A stretch of 14,450 nucleotides of DNA, from assembly GCA_016840285.1 (NCBI GenBank), contig JAEOSR010000086.1, positions 1 to 14,450 of the forward strand, read 5' to 3'. Shown piece by piece: positions 14,020-14,450 of the stretch; the first letter of the stretch is position 1; each line of letters begins with the position of its first letter. The translations under genes were made by a program, and so were the position numbers. The notes under the pieces are model-generated. The model saw only the letters and a program-made list of their open reading frames with translations. It was not told the DNA's origin and searched no databases. This DNA is from Candidatus Hodarchaeota archaeon (lineage in GTDB: Archaea > Asgardarchaeota > Heimdallarchaeia > Hodarchaeales > Hodarchaeaceae).

Positions 14020-14450
14020 TTGAAATCATTCGCTAGGTTGGTAAATAAGAAACGTGCTATTTCACCCGTAATTGCAGTTATTTTATTAATTGGACTGGCA
14101 GTAGCCGCTGCAGCGGCTATATTCCTTATTGTTCTTCCACTATTTGAACCCTCAAGTAATCTTCAGATGGATGACGCGTATGTTGTTTATGATGATGAAT
14201 TTACTACTGCGGCCGATTTAGGAGAAGGTTATGGAAAAGGAACGTTAGTTCTTTCAAATACTGGTACAGCAGACATTGACATAGTTTCTCTTAAGGTGTA
14301 TTACGCGAGTACTGTTTTAGGTCCTTGGACAGAAATTACTGATCATGAGGGACTCCTTATTACGCAAACTAATCCGTATTCTGTCGAAACATTAGCGACA
14401 TTGGATGAATTAGATGTACGATTTCTCATTCCAGAAGAGAATGATAATAA
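14020..14450 (+). CDS. Type IV pilin-like / archaellin-like secreted protein (3' end outside window)
   Basis: The frame is open from TTG at 14020 to the window edge, 143 codons. The N-terminus is a class III (type IV pilin-like) signal peptide: a short basic leader (MKSFARLVNKKR), then A-ISPV and a long hydrophobic helix to about residue 42. Archaeal prepilin peptidase (PibD/FlaK type) would cut around Ala13-Ile14, and the helix would pack in a filament core or anchor the protein in the membrane. From about residue 50 the sequence is acidic and beta-rich, with GTLVLSNTGTADIDIVSLKV resembling the immunoglobulin-like folds of archaeal surface proteins. It has its own strong TATA box and ribosome site, with an inverted repeat over the BRE position, so regulated expression is plausible. 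No secretion ATPase or membrane partner is in the window. Whether it forms a pilus, an archaellum or a membrane-anchored sensor is not known. Confidence 0.82.
   Translation, partial: MKSFARLVNKKRAISPVIAVILLIGLAVAAAAAIFLIVLPLFEPSSNLQMDDAYVVYDDEFTTAADLGEGYGKGTLVLSNTGTADIDIVSLKVYYASTVLGPWTEITDHEGLLITQTNPYSVETLATLDELDVRFLIPEENDN

Overview
The window is AT-rich archaeal DNA. The strongest domain markers are a glycerol-1-phosphate dehydrogenase (the enzyme that sets archaeal lipid stereochemistry), an archaeal class III signal peptide on a type IV pilin-like protein, an archaeal-type RNase HII, and TATA boxes and GGTGAT/GGAG ribosome binding sites at several starts. The zinc-ribbon/coiled-coil proteins, the low GC and the bacterial-looking ArgRS and BshC-like genes would suit an Asgard archaeon, but no gene here is diagnostic, so that placement is an impression only.

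Left edge (1-1084, minus strand): two adjacent paralogous genes, each with an N-terminal four-cysteine zinc knuckle (CX2C-X8-CX2C) followed by a long coiled coil. The downstream copy runs off the window through a GC-rich 24-bp tandem repeat encoding a Glu/Arg octapeptide, probably a single alpha-helix. A divergent promoter region (1085-1221) separates them from a large plus-strand SF2 helicase (1222-3846) with two extra cysteine clusters.

Middle (3848-8548, minus strand): a five-gene run, in transcription order a flippase-like integral membrane protein, G1P dehydrogenase, RNase HII, phosphomannomutase/phosphoglucomutase and a 62-residue two-helix membrane protein. The last four are separated by only 2-36 bp. 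Four of the five have roles in, or localise to, the membrane or sugar-phosphate metabolism, so the run looks like a lipid/glycoconjugate cluster with a housekeeping nuclease embedded.

Right part: a 305-bp divergent intergenic region with a repeated 12-mer precedes arginyl-tRNA synthetase (8854-10557, plus), which resembles Bacteroidota-type enzymes. A PLP-dependent aminotransferase follows (10783-12039, plus) with inverted repeats around its promoter. It converges, 4 bp apart, on a minus-strand BshC-like protein (12044-13735) carrying an inserted zinc ribbon. The window ends inside a type IV pilin-like gene (14020 onward) with a clear TATA box, Shine-Dalgarno sequence and TTG start.

Several genes start at TTG or GTG. 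No RNA gene, insertion sequence or CRISPR array was seen. The observations most worth following are the archaeal BshC-like/zinc-ribbon protein, the duplicated zinc-knuckle coiled-coil pair with its expanding charged helix, and the bacterial-type ArgRS.
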